Positions 10,315 to 23,550 of a DNA stretch of 64,000 bases are shown piece by piece. The notes under the pieces were generated by a model that ran no database searches, had not been told where the DNA came from, and worked only from the letters and a program-made list of their open reading frames with translations. The stretch comes from Formicarius rufipectus (lineage: Eukaryota > Chordata > Aves > Passeriformes > Formicariidae): assembly GCA_013399695.1 (NCBI GenBank), contig VXAU01002492.1, forward strand, positions 35,991 to 99,990. The letters are read 5' to 3'. A program made the position numbers and the translations under genes. Position 1 is the first letter of the stretch. Every line of letters begins with the position of its first letter.

Positions 10315-12714
10315 TCTCATTAGGTGAGAGAGAGAGTACAGAAGGATTTTAGGAAATAAGAACAGTTAATTTGTAAAAAACAATATTAGAATCCTCCTTG
10401 GAGAAAAGGGAAGATGATGATTCTTTGAGTGGTACAGGATCCCAACCTTCTTATGAGTAATTGGAATAGGGAGAAATGTTGAGGTTTAGGGTAATGAAAA
10501 GGAGAAGTGGAAGAATCCATTAGTGGTGAAGGTTTGCTGTCTGGGAAGGGAACAAGGCAGGAGAGAAGCTGCATTGTGGTTTTTAGGTCATAATTCACAT
10601 TGGTTGGTTTCTCCAGATTTCCAGTCAACAGAAAAATGAGACTTTTAATCAGGAGAGGAGGGGGAAATGTGGAATAAAATGAGAGCTCTGGTTTCAGCTT
10701 ATTCTTGGAAGGCAATGTCATTCAACCAGTTCCTGAGAAACTTTTTTAATGGACTACGATTTTTGAAAGTGTCTTAAATATGGAATGCAAATTTTTGTGA
10801 TAGCTTCAGAAAAATAGGCCATTTTAATATGTCCAGCACCCCACCACTCTGCAAGTAGTGTCTGGTCCAAAAGTCACTGTTTCAGTCAAATATGTGTTTG
10901 GTTCTGTGTGATATCTAATTCAGAATTATTTAGTTTAGTACCATCCAGGTCGTCACGTTTTTAAAGCTAGTTATACAGCAACAGTGTATTAGCCATGCAA
11001 TTTATCAATATTTATTCATTATCCAAATGGCAGACTACTTGTCATAATTAATTATTGAAGCAATAAATAGTCTTATTAATAAAAATGGATGACAAGAACA
11101 GAATGATTTCCTTGATAAAGACTGATGACAGGTTCTAGAATCTGACACGACACTCGGAACACAGTGCAGATTGAATCTAAGGCCTCCTGCATGGATAATA
11201 AATTGTTATTTCAGAGAATAAAATGATTGATACATTTGCTTTGTGTGAGAAAAGCACCTGGGAAAAGATTCTACTCCCAAAGTTATTTAAACAGACTACG
11301 GTGAAATTTCCTTTCCTGGTGATAAATTTGACTTTCCAAGGCAGTGACAGCTCTTTGGCAGGGCGAGAGGAATTGATGCCTGCTTGGGGTCCTTGACTTA
11401 CAGATCCCTCTCCAAGTGACATTCCTTTGGAAATCTCCTGCCTCTGCCCCTCTTTTGCCCCTGGGTTTGCTCTTCCCTTCTGTGCCAAAGCAACCCCAGA
11501 GGACTGAGCCCTGGCTGGCAACTTGGAAATGGCTGGGCTTGGGTGGGGAGGGAAAAAGGGAGTTTTCACCCAGAATAATGATTTAAACACCACCCCCGTC
11601 CCAGTGTATAGCTCAGCAAATGTTTTATTCATCGCCGTGTTATTGAAGATTAAAATCTAAATATTATATGGCAAAAGTCTTCTGAAGGATGTCTGGTATT
11701 CTGTTTCCTTAGCAAAAGAAAGTAGTAAATTTTGTTTCCTTTGGTGCTTCTTTTCTTATTTTTCTGTATTTTTCTTGAACTGACTTTTATATGCATAAAA
11801 AACTTTTATAGGACTTTTATATGTATAAGAAAATCTCTGATGTTTGCAAAGAACTGAGACATGGAAGTCCTAAATAGTTTTCTGTTAATTAATTCCTTAA
11901 TAGCTTATTTAATGCAGTCTATAAAATCAGCCTTATCACCAACAAAGTCATGATATGGAGATATAGAGTAGTTCATATAGTCTTGTTCAGTTGCTGAGCT
12001 CTAGATCAACAGTAGTATAAAGAAACAGTAATAGAATATGGTATTCTACTGCAAGTTCATCTATTTAAGACTTTTTTAAAATGTTATACTCTGCACTTTG
12101 CACTACTTACTTATACCTCTGTAACTATTTATGAATTGTAGTTGCTCTTCTATAGGGGTTTTGTGTTTGGGCCCAACAGATGAGTAAAAGACCGAGAAAA
12201 TACCCCGCATATTAAGATAAGAAAAAGATATGATCAGTGTCAGGTTAGACACACTCTATGGGATAAACTTTATATCTGACCCACTGATTTGGCAGACACT
12301 TGCCTGTAATTATTCTGAGAATGGCAATATTCCTCTGACTCATTAATGATGCATATCCTGAGCCAAATCCCATCACTGCAAACTGCAGCTAGTGATGCAG
12401 TTAAGTGACAAGTCAGATTTTTGGAAGGACTTACTTGATGGTTGGGAATGAATAAAGAATAAATCTGGCAGAACTTTGCAAGTATTTTATATTTTTAAAC
12501 TTTTCTTAGCAACAAGTAGAAGGAAGTTGCAGATGACTGACTGCTTTACAAATTACTGTTAATGTGGATGATGAATAATATAACTACATAATAAATTCTA
12601 ATAGGTAATTCTAATATTTGCAATTATTCTATGCATCGTGAAAACAGTTCTGTAGGAATTTCATCTCTTTCAAAGGAAGCAAAATTTCAATTCACTTCCC
12701 AATTCTCTCAGCCT
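10315..12714. other. Unrecognised non-coding stretch
   Basis: No TE or gene recognised. The 151-residue minus-strand open frame at 11177-11632 has no recognisable domain. A TAAT/ATGCATAT-containing segment near 12335-12420 looks regulatory in composition only. Confidence 0.45.
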
Positions 12715-12815
12715 TTTCTCACAGCAGAGCTGCTCCATCCCTGCCTCCTCCCTGCTGGAGGCAGCTCTGCAGGTGAGGTCTCACGCAGGAGGGCAGACCC
12801 ACTTGAAGCACTTTC
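12715..12815 (-). mobile_element. Small CR1 fragment (probable)
   Basis: AGCAGAGCTGCTCCATCC..GGAGGCAGCTCTGCAGGTGAGGTCTCAC..GGAGGGCAGA resembles, with an internal gap, the CR1 segment at 33751-33880 (AGCAGAGCTGCTCCATCC...GGAGCAGCTCTGCAGG..GTCTCACCTGAGGGGCAGA). It is short and internally deleted. Confidence 0.45.
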
Positions 12816-14189
12816 ATTTGACTGTGCAGAGTCCATTCAGTTTTTAAATAGATTTGTTGACTGATTGCAGGTTGAGTTATACTTCTATAGGAAAGTGAGA
12901 TAAAAGAGGCATCTCTGAGTTAATTACATTTCTTAGAGGAGTAAACACTTCAAAACAGAGGAAGATTAACCCAAAATGAAGGGTATATAATTATTTGAAT
13001 GTTTTGAACACAGTCATTCTATAGTTGAGAATTCAGTTTCCTGTTCAACCACCATTTTTTGACACAGTGATTTGCATTGTTCTTGAAATATTAACATTGG
13101 CAAGCTGGTTGTGTGGACTCTTTAGAACACTGTTGAAAACAAAGTATTTGTTAGTTGTAGTAGGAGTGTATTCTGTTCCTTCTCTCACTGTAAGTCAATG
13201 CACCTGCAAGGTCAATATTCTCCTTTCAGGGTCCCACCCCGTAATTTGCACTATGTACAAAGTGTGTCATGTGTGATCCCCCTGCCTGCAGTCAGTCCTG
13301 CAGATCCCTTATAAATGGGATGTGCAACATGCAGGATGGTTCATCCAAGTTTTCAGATTGTATAGGAAGTGTGGAATAAAACCTGGTTCCTGGGAGAAAG
13401 ACAGTGTAGGCACAGCAGTGGTGGTCCAGTTTATTGAGATTTTTTGAATGAAGGAAGAAGGTGCTCATCTGTTCCTCTGAGATAGATCTCTTCTTATGCT
13501 CTGTAGAGCTCACAGATATGTGTAAATGTTTTGGTAGAATTATTCCAACTTCTTTTACAATATTTACATAGCTTATATCAATCTTGTTCTGGGGGTTTAG
13601 GGTACTTGGGATTGAAATGTGTATCTCTTGTTAACAGTCAGTGAGGCTCCAGCTTCTAAAAGCTAAAGTGGTAAATGCTTTCAGACGTGAAACATTCGTA
13701 ACTTCTGGATAAATATTAGACCTTCCATTATTTCCTGACCACTGCTAACCTTTCTGTCTATGGGATCCATTTGCATTCTTTAATCATATTATTACCAGTA
13801 GTGAAATCCTTTGTGCTCAGATTTTTGCTCCTGCACAGTCAGCCTGGTCTGTGTCACCAACCACCTCCACACGCAGTGGCAAAGAGAATTCTTAAACTCT
13901 TGGCCTTCTGTCTTGTCAACTGGGCAGACCTGGCAGTTGCTCAGTGTCAACCTCCTGGACCTGACACAACAGAGATGGTCACACCATCAAGGGCATAGTT
14001 GCCTTGCACACCCTCTTCCATCACCTTAATTTGGGGAAGGGATTCAGACTTAGATTTGCTATCAATGTTTCCTGTAAAAGTGAAGTTACAAATGGTTAGT
14101 ACTCGTTTCATACAACCCATTAATGTGGAATTCTGTCAAACCAGGTCTGGCTGAGATGGAGTCACCTTTCCTCAAAGGACCTTTGTAGG
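12816..14189. other. Unrecognised non-coding stretch
   Basis: Several 70-80 residue open frames on both strands lack family features. No repeat was recognised. Confidence 0.45.
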
Positions 14190-14430
14190 AGAGTGTTCTG
14201 GGTCTGCGGTTAAGCCAGCACAGAGAGAAAACGCATGTTGGGGCTGTTGTTGAGTGGTCCTTGCACAGTGTCAGGGCTTTCCCTTTTCCCACCTTGGTTT
14301 CCCCAGTGAGAAGGTTGGGAGTGGGGCCCTGTTGGCTGTTTTGGGTGGATTTGCCCTGCCTTTGTAACAGGGTAGTTACAGCAGTGTCCTGCCCAGGGGC
14401 CTGGAGGGGTTGAGTGTCTTTGGTGGAGTC
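14190..14430 (+). mobile_element. Possible decayed ERV LTR fragment
   Basis: The segment GTTGTTGAGTGGTCCTTGCA, CAGTGTCAGGGCTTTCCC, CCCCAGTGAGAAGGTTGGGAG resembles the part of the avian LTR that reads GCTGAGCAG..TTCCACAGAG..GGGCTTTGCTGCTTCTCA..GAGGTTGGGGG at 55257-55325. The match is partial and neither terminus was found. Confidence 0.35.
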
Positions 14431-17400
14431 CTTGCTGTTGTATGTGTGTGTTTATAACCACGTGAGGCACTACAGATACAACAGCACTGTTATTGCTGCT
14501 TCTTATTTGCTCTTTGACAGCTGTGGCAGAAAAGGAAAAACTGCAGTCCTGTTCCACTCCTTAAATAAAAACACACTCATGTGTCAAACTTGGGATTTTC
14601 AGCTGTGTATTTATTTCACTGCACATTTAAATGAAAGCCTCTCAAGTAAAGGGTTCAGACACATCATTTGCAGATTTTTTTTTCTGGTTTCTGGTCCAAT
14701 CTGTTCAGCCCATTGGCAGATCTGTGCCATTTTGGAGCTCTTGGCTCTATTTAGAGGTTGAATACAGATCTAGGTATGAAACAGAGGATGTTGGTGGCAC
14801 TGTGGCTGCCACGTACTTGCAGTCAGTATTTAAAATTATTTTGGCATTGCAATAGGCAGTAGAGTATGAAGCATAGTAAAGATGAGAAAATATGTTAGTA
14901 TTTGAACTGTATAAGGGTTTTAGAGGCATTTAACAACCATGATGCTCCTTCAAAGACGATGTTCTATTATGAGATGAGAAAAGAATGAAAAAATGCTGCT
15001 ACTGTAAGAAATTAATAAACCTTAGAAGGTCCCCATATGAGTTACGAGCTTCAATATCATAGCCCCAGGCAAAATGATTTAATAAGCTCTGGTTCATTAC
15101 AGGATGTCAGTATTTTGGCCCTGCACTGATCCAGAATTGCCCCAGTTCCAGGGTTGGGACCTGTGTATCCTTAAACCTTCAGCTGGTTGCTTGCTTTTCA
15201 GTGTGACAGATGCAGATAGTGGGAGGAATGGGTTCCTCAGGAATTCTGGCACTGGCTTCTGGAGCTGAACACCATGTAGAAAAGCAATCAGGGTCCCTTG
15301 CAAAAACACATGCATTAATAATTAACAAAAGTTATTAGTTATTAGGCCAGTAATGTGTACTTTGCCTGCATTAGCTGGACTCAAGCCATCTATAAGCTGT
15401 ATGACAAAAATAAAACCTACACAGAGCATGAGCTGGGACCTCTTTTGTTGGGAATTTGGAAGGACCCAAGCCACAAGGCTTTCAGGATGCCTGTTTCTAT
15501 CCTTTTCTGATGAAGTTATGCTTCTCTTCAGACCCAAATATTTTCAGCAGCTGGTTTTGATGAGTGTTCCATCCCCTGCAGAAAATTGCCCAATTGTTCA
15601 TGTGTAAAATCAATGTATCTTACAGGATTGGCTTTTCTTCTTTTGGATGGTTTGCCTTGTGATGCCAGCAATTCAAAGTGAAATCTATATGTCCTTTTAA
15701 TTTTAGTGTTTCTAAAACTTATGTTAGTAAGATATCTCTTATATTTAATAATTAAAGCTGCCTAGAAATCTGCTTGGTTTAGCTGCAGTAAATTTTAAAC
15801 AGACAATAAAATACTTTAAAAGTTTTAACTGAAGAATCGAAATAAGCAGACTATGGAAAGCTTGAAGTAGAAGCACACTGCAGAAAACAAGCTGATGAGA
15901 ATCCATTAACATCTGCTCCCTGTGCTAAAATCAGCTCTAAAGTCTGAACATCTAAAAGAATTCCATTTAACAGGAAAACTTCTGCAACCTGATTATTACA
16001 TAGCAGGTGAGAAGGAAATCAGGAAATTGCCAGAACTCATTTTTATGTATAGAGTTAATAACAGCAGAAGTTTAAAAAGGGTTTAGATGCAATAAGAGAT
16101 GAGAATGAAGTGATGATTAGGCAGATAACAGGTGGCCCTTATGCCAGGCTGTCCAGGTTGGTGGAAATGATGTCAGATAGGCTTGTTGGGAGTCAGGGAA
16201 CTGCAGCATGAATAAAGAAGAGCTAAATACCCTAATTCTGGGCCCTTTTAGGCAGCTCTTGATGTAAATTTTGTTTATGTAGTTTCAACATGCACTCGGA
16301 TGAAACATCCTATTTTCATGTTTTTAAAGTAAATTATCCTGAATAGAGAGAAGATGATTTGCAATGTAATTAGGCTACAGTGAAATCCAACTTTCATGCA
16401 AAGGTCAAGTTATCCTCTATTTTATCACTTACAAAGTTCTTGTCTTTTCTATCAATCCATGCCCTTTGAAGTGTTGTTTCATTTTAAAACTGATGTGATT
16501 ATATTCAGTGTCAGTTGTTAATAGCACCAGTGGAAGTGGTGATTTGTTTTTGCTGGAGCATAAGACATTGCTTTAGTAAACCACAGATACAGAATTCTTA
16601 AAATGGTCCAATTCTGTGTATACAGACAAATTTATACATCTAACAGACATATATCACACAGTAGCATGTGTGGAAAAACTGGGCATAAACTCCATTTTTT
16701 CACTTCTTCAGTGAGTAGCTAAGAGGCTGGGAGCATTTTTCTTACTGATTGAAAGAAGGAGAGTTAGACTGTTTTCATCTCTGTTTCAAGTAAAACACAC
16801 TCGTGCTCCCTTTCATACACAGGCACTAAAGATTCCATTTCACAATTACTCAGATTTCTGAGGAATGGCAGAAAAAAGATCAACAGCAGCGTCGCGATGA
16901 TAGAGTTTGAATCTTGGTGCAATATAACTTAACAAGAAAGAAGGCCCTGTGCAGGAATTGAGGTTTCATCCTGTGAAGACATGTTGTGATGCCAGGGGGA
17001 CACATGAAGCGTCTGTGCACACCTTTCTGTGCTCCACTCCCAGCAACACGTCCCTCCTATTGAGGAGCCCAGAAATGGAAGAGCTCTTGGACATGCTCTA
17101 ACTCTGGTACAATAGTGACCCTGAGCTTCAGGTACTCCCCTGAGAATCTCAGACTTGGTCTCTTAAAATCAGCTGCACAAGAGATTAGCTGACCCCAGGG
17201 AGGGTTGCTGAAGCCCCTCCTCTCACCTGAGCTGTTCGGGTGAGCCTCTGTAGCCGACGGCGTTTTGCACAGACACAGTTTTAGGGTCTTAGTAGGAGGC
17301 TTATAAACCTTAGTTGTTAATAAGACACCCTGACTGCATCAAAAAACAAAAATGAGAGTTTATTCCTCTTTGTCTGAAGTTGCAGTTCTACCCAGGAATG

Positions 17401-18249
17401 ACTGAAAAAGGTTTCTTCCTCCTTCTCCTTTTTTGTTTCCATTCTTGCATTTTCCTGTTCCACAGTACAGGGATCTCCAAAGCACAAAAAGGAACTCTCT
17501 TCACACACAATTATGCACATTTCTAAAACTAATACACTCCATCAAAACTATATAACAACACACAATTATAGCTGAATATCAACTAAGATGTATTTTATAA
17601 AATTGGTGAATTCACACAGTTCTTATCTATCTTAACTTCAGCTTTATTAATAGAACTCTTCTCATGTATCATTCCACGGAATATCAGCATGTTCTCCTCT
17701 CAAGTCACTGTTGGCCAAGGTCATTGTGCAGATCCCATTGTTATCACTGAGGCCTCTGTCTTGGGCACTGCTGCTGACTCCTTAATCTGAGAACCTGCAA
17801 AATGCATGTCCCAATATTTAGCCTTGTATTTGCAACCCTTTCTCCCTTCCCACTCCGGTTGTCTGTACTCCAAGGTGCTTCTGTGCCCCTTCCCTGCTCA
17901 AAGAGTGGATGAAATGTTGTGCACACACTGAGTGATCTATGAAGAAAACTTAGTTTTTAGATGTATTCCTTACAGAAGGGGAAGAGTTGGTATTTCTATG
18001 TTCCAGAACTGGTTTGGGTTGTTAGAAAATTTGGAGGGCTCACTTTGGGGTTAGCTGGTAATTTCTGGAAAGCTCTGGAGTGATTTGCCTTGGTCAATGG
18101 TCAATCTAGCATAATGATTGCCCCACAAAGTCAATATCTATAAGAAGTAGAACTCACATGGTTTTGAGCAGCAAACAATCCTGTATGAACAGGGTACAGT
18201 CTGAGTTTAGCAGCACATTTGACACATACTTCCAATTAAGCTTCCTCCT
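14431..18249. other. Unrecognised non-coding stretch (~3.8 kb)
   Basis: The longest featureless block. It has mixed AT-rich sequence, scattered short frames and no recognised TE, gene or tandem repeat. A slightly GC-richer part at 16920-17270 could not be identified. Confidence 0.45.
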
Positions 18250-18294
18250 GATTTTTTTTTTTTTTTTAGTTTTGTTTGTTTGTTTGTTTTTAAT
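18250..18294 (+). repeat. T-run followed by short GTTT repeat
   Basis: About 17 T's, then TTTG units (GTTTGTTTGTTTGTTT), low complexity. Confidence 0.85.
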
Positions 18295-19234
18295 TTGTTG
18301 TTTGGGATTCTATCCTCAGGGACCAAAACAACATTAGGACTATATCACATAGCACAGGGCAACCCTCCTCTCCAAAGCATGTTCATAATTATACTTTACA
18401 TCTCTTGATCATAATAGGTGATCCAAAGACCTTATCCACAGCTAATTGTGAATTCAGCTGTGGCTGGAATTCTCCAAAGTAGAAATCTTATCATCATTTG
18501 CATACATCTTTCATACTTTAACAATAATAATTAAATAAAAATTAGTTGAGTGCCAGTTCTTTCATTTTGAAGTATAGCTGGATAGGTACAGTTTGATTTC
18601 CTCAATTATCCTACAAATTCAGAGTAATATATTAACAGTGCCATAATTTTTTTTTTTTTTATCCTCAGGGATATTTAGTTCTTTTAAAGCAATTTAAACA
18701 GGGGAGCCTTATTGCTCTGTCAGAGTGTAGTTATGCCCAGAATTATGAGCACAAAGTATTATACTCTCACCCAGGAAAATTAACAGAGTTCTTCTGCAGA
18801 AAGAGCAGCATCAGTTCTTACAGAAATATTGTGCCCTAGTTTACAGCTGGAAATAACCCTGGGGAATTGCAGTGCAGTTTGGATGAACAGCACAGCCTTA
18901 TCCCAAAGTGGATTCTCATGATGCCTTTAGGATTAATACCTGAATTCTTGTCAAACCTTTCACTGCCTTCTGCTGAAGGGCCATGGTGTTCCTATTACAG
19001 CCTGGCACGGACTTGCCCCATTGCAGCAGCCTATTATCCAGTCTCTTAGCAGTTAATTAGGGACCAACAGGAATGATTAGTTGGTAAATGTTCGGCATTT
19101 TGGGGCGAATTTCTTAATGACACTCTGGTTTCACCTGGCAGACTGAATGAAACCCTGAGGTTCCACTGGTGGTCTTTCCTTGCATGGTGCCCTTGTTGAT
19201 TGCTGTTAGTCCTGGAAGGAAATTCATACACCCC
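18295..19234. other. Unrecognised non-coding stretch
   Basis: AT-rich with a T-run at about 18648-18660. A 60-residue frame at 18867-19049 has no recognisable domain. Confidence 0.45.
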
Positions 19235-19714
19235 TCACCACAGAGATCCTGGATTTCCAAGGCCTGATGCACCCATGTCCTTCTGACGTGGGAGGTTCAA
19301 TGTTCTTACCATACCAGAGTGAATTCTTGGAGTATGACCAGCACAAGACAAAATTATTTCAGGTGGTAAACTTGGAGCAGCTGTTTGTGGGCTGTGCAGA
19401 GACAGGAGAGGACTCTGGAAACCAACTGCTGGGTTAAACTGTGGCAGGAGTGTCCTCCCTTTTAAAATAAGGCAGGATCTCAAATGGGATGGGATGGAAA
19501 GAGTCGACAAACCATGCCCACATGTATGTTTTCTGATATGGCATGGATCCCCCTTTAGGGACTCTGGAGAATCTGTATGGCATGGATCCCCCATTAAGGA
19601 TTGTGAAGAATCTGTATGGCACGGATCCTCTGGTAGGGATTGTGGAGAATCCACATGGTATGGATCCCCCTTTAGGGACTGTGGGGAATCTATACAGTGC
19701 CTTTTTTGTAACAC
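19235..19714 (-). other. 159-residue open frame carrying 13-residue repeats, no known family
   Basis: An uninterrupted minus-strand frame of 159 residues. Its N-terminal third consists of four imperfect 13-residue units of the type DPCHTDSPQSLKG, matching the 39-bp DNA repeat beneath. The remainder (SIPSHLRSCLILKGRTLLPQ...) shows no signal peptide, membrane span or domain that I recognise. Because 39 is divisible by three, any frame free of stops in one unit stays open, so openness is weak evidence for coding. A parallel plus-strand frame (19494-19916) is also open across the repeat. It could be part of an unidentified TE or pure chance. Confidence 0.25.
19535..19700. repeat. 39-bp minisatellite, about 4.2 copies
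   Basis: The unit pattern ATGGCATGGATCCCCC..TAGGGA.TGTGGAGAATCT recurs. GGATCC sits at 19545, 19584, 19623 and 19662, exactly 39 bases apart, and a fifth partial copy starts at 19694 (ATACAGTGCC). Copies differ by several substitutions but no indels. Confidence 0.9.
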
Positions 19715-20660
19715 ACCTACCTATACCTGTGGCAAACCCTTCCCAGCCTCTTCTACCCTAAAGTCAAGCTGGATATGTAGCTGTGCTGCACAATATTGCA
19801 TAGGTTTTCCAGCATTATCCTGCTGGGATATCTGTGCAGGTATATCCCAAAAATCCAAACCAAGTGCCATGCCTGGGTGCACACACACTGATTCCCTTGG
19901 CAGAGAACAGCACTGAAGTTCCCCTGCAGCTGGAAAGGGTTCCTGGGCTGGCCAGTTTAGTAGTTCTTTCTGTCCCTGCATTGACAGTAAAAGGCTTTGG
20001 CAGAGAAAGAGCCTTTGGGGTAATAAGGGCTCATGTGTAAGTCGCCACTCTGCCTGTGGCCCTTCACCCCTGCCTGAAGGCAAATCTCCAGAGGCCCCAA
20101 AACAAAAGCTTCCCCCTCCCTCCCAGCTGCAGGAGAAAAAGAGGGGGAAAGAAAAAAAAAAAAACAAAAAACCCACATGGGATTAAAAGTGGGTTCTAAT
20201 ACTGCTGAAGCATCATGAATTTATACAAATATATATACAGAGAAGAAAAGGGAACTTAGTATTACTATATGCACACACACACAAACAAAAGAAGAAATAA
20301 ACAAGGGACATACAGTTCTCCCTGAAGAGGCAGCAGGTCCACCACCAATGCCCTTCACCACTGGGAAAGGACCGACCCAAAACTTCCATCTATCCCTTCT
20401 TGTGTCTGAGCTGAAGTAAAATAGGATGGAATCCTTCACTTTGGTACAGCAAACCATGGGGTCTGCCTCCCAGGAAGGCCCAAAGTCAAAGCACCACTCT
20501 GCCTTACAGGGTCCTTGGTGCCTGCCCTGTGCGAGCTGGACCAGACCAGGGCTCCCTGGTCCCACTCACTCATCCCTGTGCTCCTTTCTGCCCTTCTCCC
20601 AGGGTTCAGCACCTCCTCAGGTGCTCTTTCTTTGTTGATCACAGGCACACAACCCCCCTA
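19715..20660. other. GC-richer block, possibly an unidentified LTR element
   Basis: The sequence changes character here. There are purine-rich and A-rich runs (20131-20175), a short CA repeat (about 20270-20284) and a C/T-rich segment ending near GTTGATCACAGGCACACAACC. On the minus strand this last part would begin with TGTGTGCCTGTGATC. The composition and length resemble an LTR or ERV leader, but I could not match it to a remembered family. Confidence 0.3.
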
Positions 20661-22310
20661 ACAAAAAAATCCCCAATAAAAGAAGCAGTAATTTGAAGAG
20701 TATAATTCCTGTGCTCCCACCTCAGTGCCCTGTGCAGAATGGAATCACACTTTCACCACTATTCAGAGTGCAGGTTTAATTGAGGCTTTTTCTTAGTGCT
20801 TGTTAATTTCTAGGGATGATGCAACCAGTTTATTGAGAAAATGGGATTTTATTCCACTCCATGCATCAACAACTGAATTGTTACCTTAGTGCAATTACAA
20901 AATAGTGTAGCCTAGCTTTCTTGGTTATCAAATACCCACAGCTCTTATTCACTCCCTGGGGAATTAAATAAATACTTCTAAAAATGAGGGCATTCATTAG
21001 TGTTGGGTGTGTTAATTAAACTACTAGAAAAAGCATAGCTTGAATTTTGAATGCTAGGTCAAGTCTCCCTCACTTCTTACTCATGTGTTACTGAACATAC
21101 TTGTCAGAGTGAGATAGAAGGCACTATTGGTAGGTGACTTTTAGTGTCAGTTTTAAAAGAAAAACTAAACCAACACAGGGAGTAAAAACAGGAATGTCTT
21201 TCAGTTTTATTTGCAGGTGCTTGGTAAGTGCAGGCACAGAAGGTAATAGTACAGTTCACCATGTCAAAACCACTCACAGAACTCATAGTGCAAAGCAGTA
21301 ATTCACGTAGATCTGCATATATTTATACATTAAACCAGTAAGAAATGGCTGAAATTGTGGGAGTGCTGCTGATACTGCATTTGAGAGATCTGAATAGTGT
21401 GAAATAACTGTATGTTATGACTATTCAAATTAAATGTTTGTAATTATAACTGATATGTTTAAAACTAATATTTTAAGTATCTTATTTACCACTTATCAGC
21501 TGGCAGTTGAAAAAAGAGTGGGGACAAATTGATTAGATGTTTAACGGTGGGAACTCAAGTGTTTTCCATGTTTTTGCTTTGGAGCTGAACTGGGTACAAA
21601 ACAGAACAATTTGCAGTAGAACTTTGCACAGAGGCATAAATACATTAATTCCTGTATAACCAATTAAACTCTATTCCAAATCACCCACTTATTCAAAGCT
21701 GAGCATGAAATTAGATGGTGGTGCTGTCCTCTTACAAGTGTATAATATAGAGGGCACCAAACCCGCTGTAATGACTATTTATAATTGGAAGTGGAAGTTA
21801 TGTGATTAAATCTTAATCTCTTGTACTGATATACTGTTTCCCAAATTCTGGCTTTGTGGTTTTCCTTTTGTTTTGAGTGCATTGTCCCTAAGGACTCAGT
21901 GATGCCAGAGCAGTGCAGGGATGGGGAAGGTGGGGAATATTGCTCCCTACAAAAGGTTAAATGCCCTTTTGAAATGAGACATATAGCTGAGAGAAAACAT
22001 TAAAAATTCTTCAATCTGTATATATTTAATCTTTTATCTGTGCTTTTATTTAATCTTTTATCTGTTTCAGCCATTACTAACTGAAATGACTTATTTGATT
22101 GAGGGTTATATTAGACTTTAGAGCTGACATGGATTTACTTGTCTGCATGGCCAGTGGGATTTGCAATGACAATGTATTATAATACATTATGCTTTATTTA
22201 TAATTGACAAATGGCTTAGAGATTTAGATTTTTGCCATCTTATTCCCAAATCCTCTCTTCATAGTCGGTGCCAGCACCCATTAGACTCGATTGGCAGCAG
22301 AGCAGACTGT
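20661..22310. other. Unrecognised non-coding stretch
   Basis: AT-rich, with no TE or gene recognised. Confidence 0.45.
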
Positions 22311-22400
22311 TTCAATAGGAAGGGACCTACAATGATCACCTGGTGCAGCTCATGGAGGTGAACACAAAGAAGACAGTTTAGGGTGCTGACTTTGGTGAAG
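22311..22400 (-). mobile_element. Old CR1 3' end remnant (probable)
   Basis: CAATAGGAAGGGACCTACAATGATCACCTGGTGCAGCTC resembles the reverse complement of an old CR1 3' terminus (GGAAGGGACC..AATGATCA..TGGTCCAACT type). Little homology remains beyond this block. Confidence 0.4.
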
Positions 22401-23550
22401 TGCAAATCTTTTGAATTGTTCACTTCACCAACCAGATGTTACAGCACAGAGAAATGAGACTGCAACTTGATGAAGTGTTCTACAGAAGCAGTCCTCCCAA
22501 GATGCAGAAATGTGACTGGAACAATACAAACACCAGTCCTTCTCAACATGCTAAAATGAAAGCATTTTAACAAAACTGTAGAGTTCAAGCAGGTAAAGGG
22601 TCTCAGACAACCAGCTCATTTGGCAGTGTGTAGTATAATGGAATATGAGAGGAGTAAATGAGAGATAACACAAGTGGCTTTCTTTAAAAAAGCTCCTTAA
22701 ATGATATTTAAAGTCTAATGGATAACATTCTCAGTTCAGCAGGGATCATTATCTATGAATTTTGGATTGATTGCACGTTTCCCTGGGTTGTGCTCCCACA
22801 AGGGATGGTTTCACTGGAAACAATGCCTCTCACCTGTAGTCACACTGATAAATACATTAACACAACCACGTTTCAGGAGGGTAACATTTCCCTGTTTAGA
22901 CCTGTCTCCTTTTCACTTTGAGATATTATCCACTGGCAACTCAGTATAATTGACAGACAATATCATTCCTAAGTTGCCTGCAGTGGCCTCAAAAGGCAGC
23001 TCTGGCCCAGCCATGTTACCTTGGAAAACCTGTGAGTCCACAACTTCCCTGCAGTGACGGATCAGGACTGAGCAGCTCCAAAGTTCTCAAGTGCTACAGA
23101 AAGCAGCCCATGTCAAGCCATGAGGCACTATCTTGGCTGAAACCACAAAGGTCATCTTTATCTTTTTCCATAAGACATCTGGATTCAGCAAAGTCTGTGG
23201 CTGAAGGTGTGAGATTAGTTCTGCTGAGAAGCATCTCAGTGTTATAGTCTTGATAAATAAGAAGACTGTTGGGGTCACTCTCAGCTCTCTGGGTGTTCTC
23301 CCTTCCCTCACCCCTGTACCTTTCCATTAGGTTCTTGTATCTGGCTGTAAGGTGTAAGATGCTTTGTGCTTCTCAGTTTCTAATTAAATCTACTTCAGAG
23401 TGAGCCTTCTCAAGTGCTTCACTGCAACTGGACCTACTAGAAGTTATTGAAGTGCTATTGTTTTCTGTCAGTGACATAGAAATTCCTGTGGGGGGAAAAA
23501 AAAAAAGAGAAACGTTTGTGGTTTCTGTGAGAAAAGGATTAACTTTGTCA
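22401..23550. other. Unrecognised non-coding stretch
   Basis: No feature recognised apart from a short A-run at about 23495-23508. Confidence 0.45.

Noticed and set aside
19535..19700. CRISPR-like array
   Set aside because: The 39-bp units are directly tandem with no spacers, and the sequence context is vertebrate.
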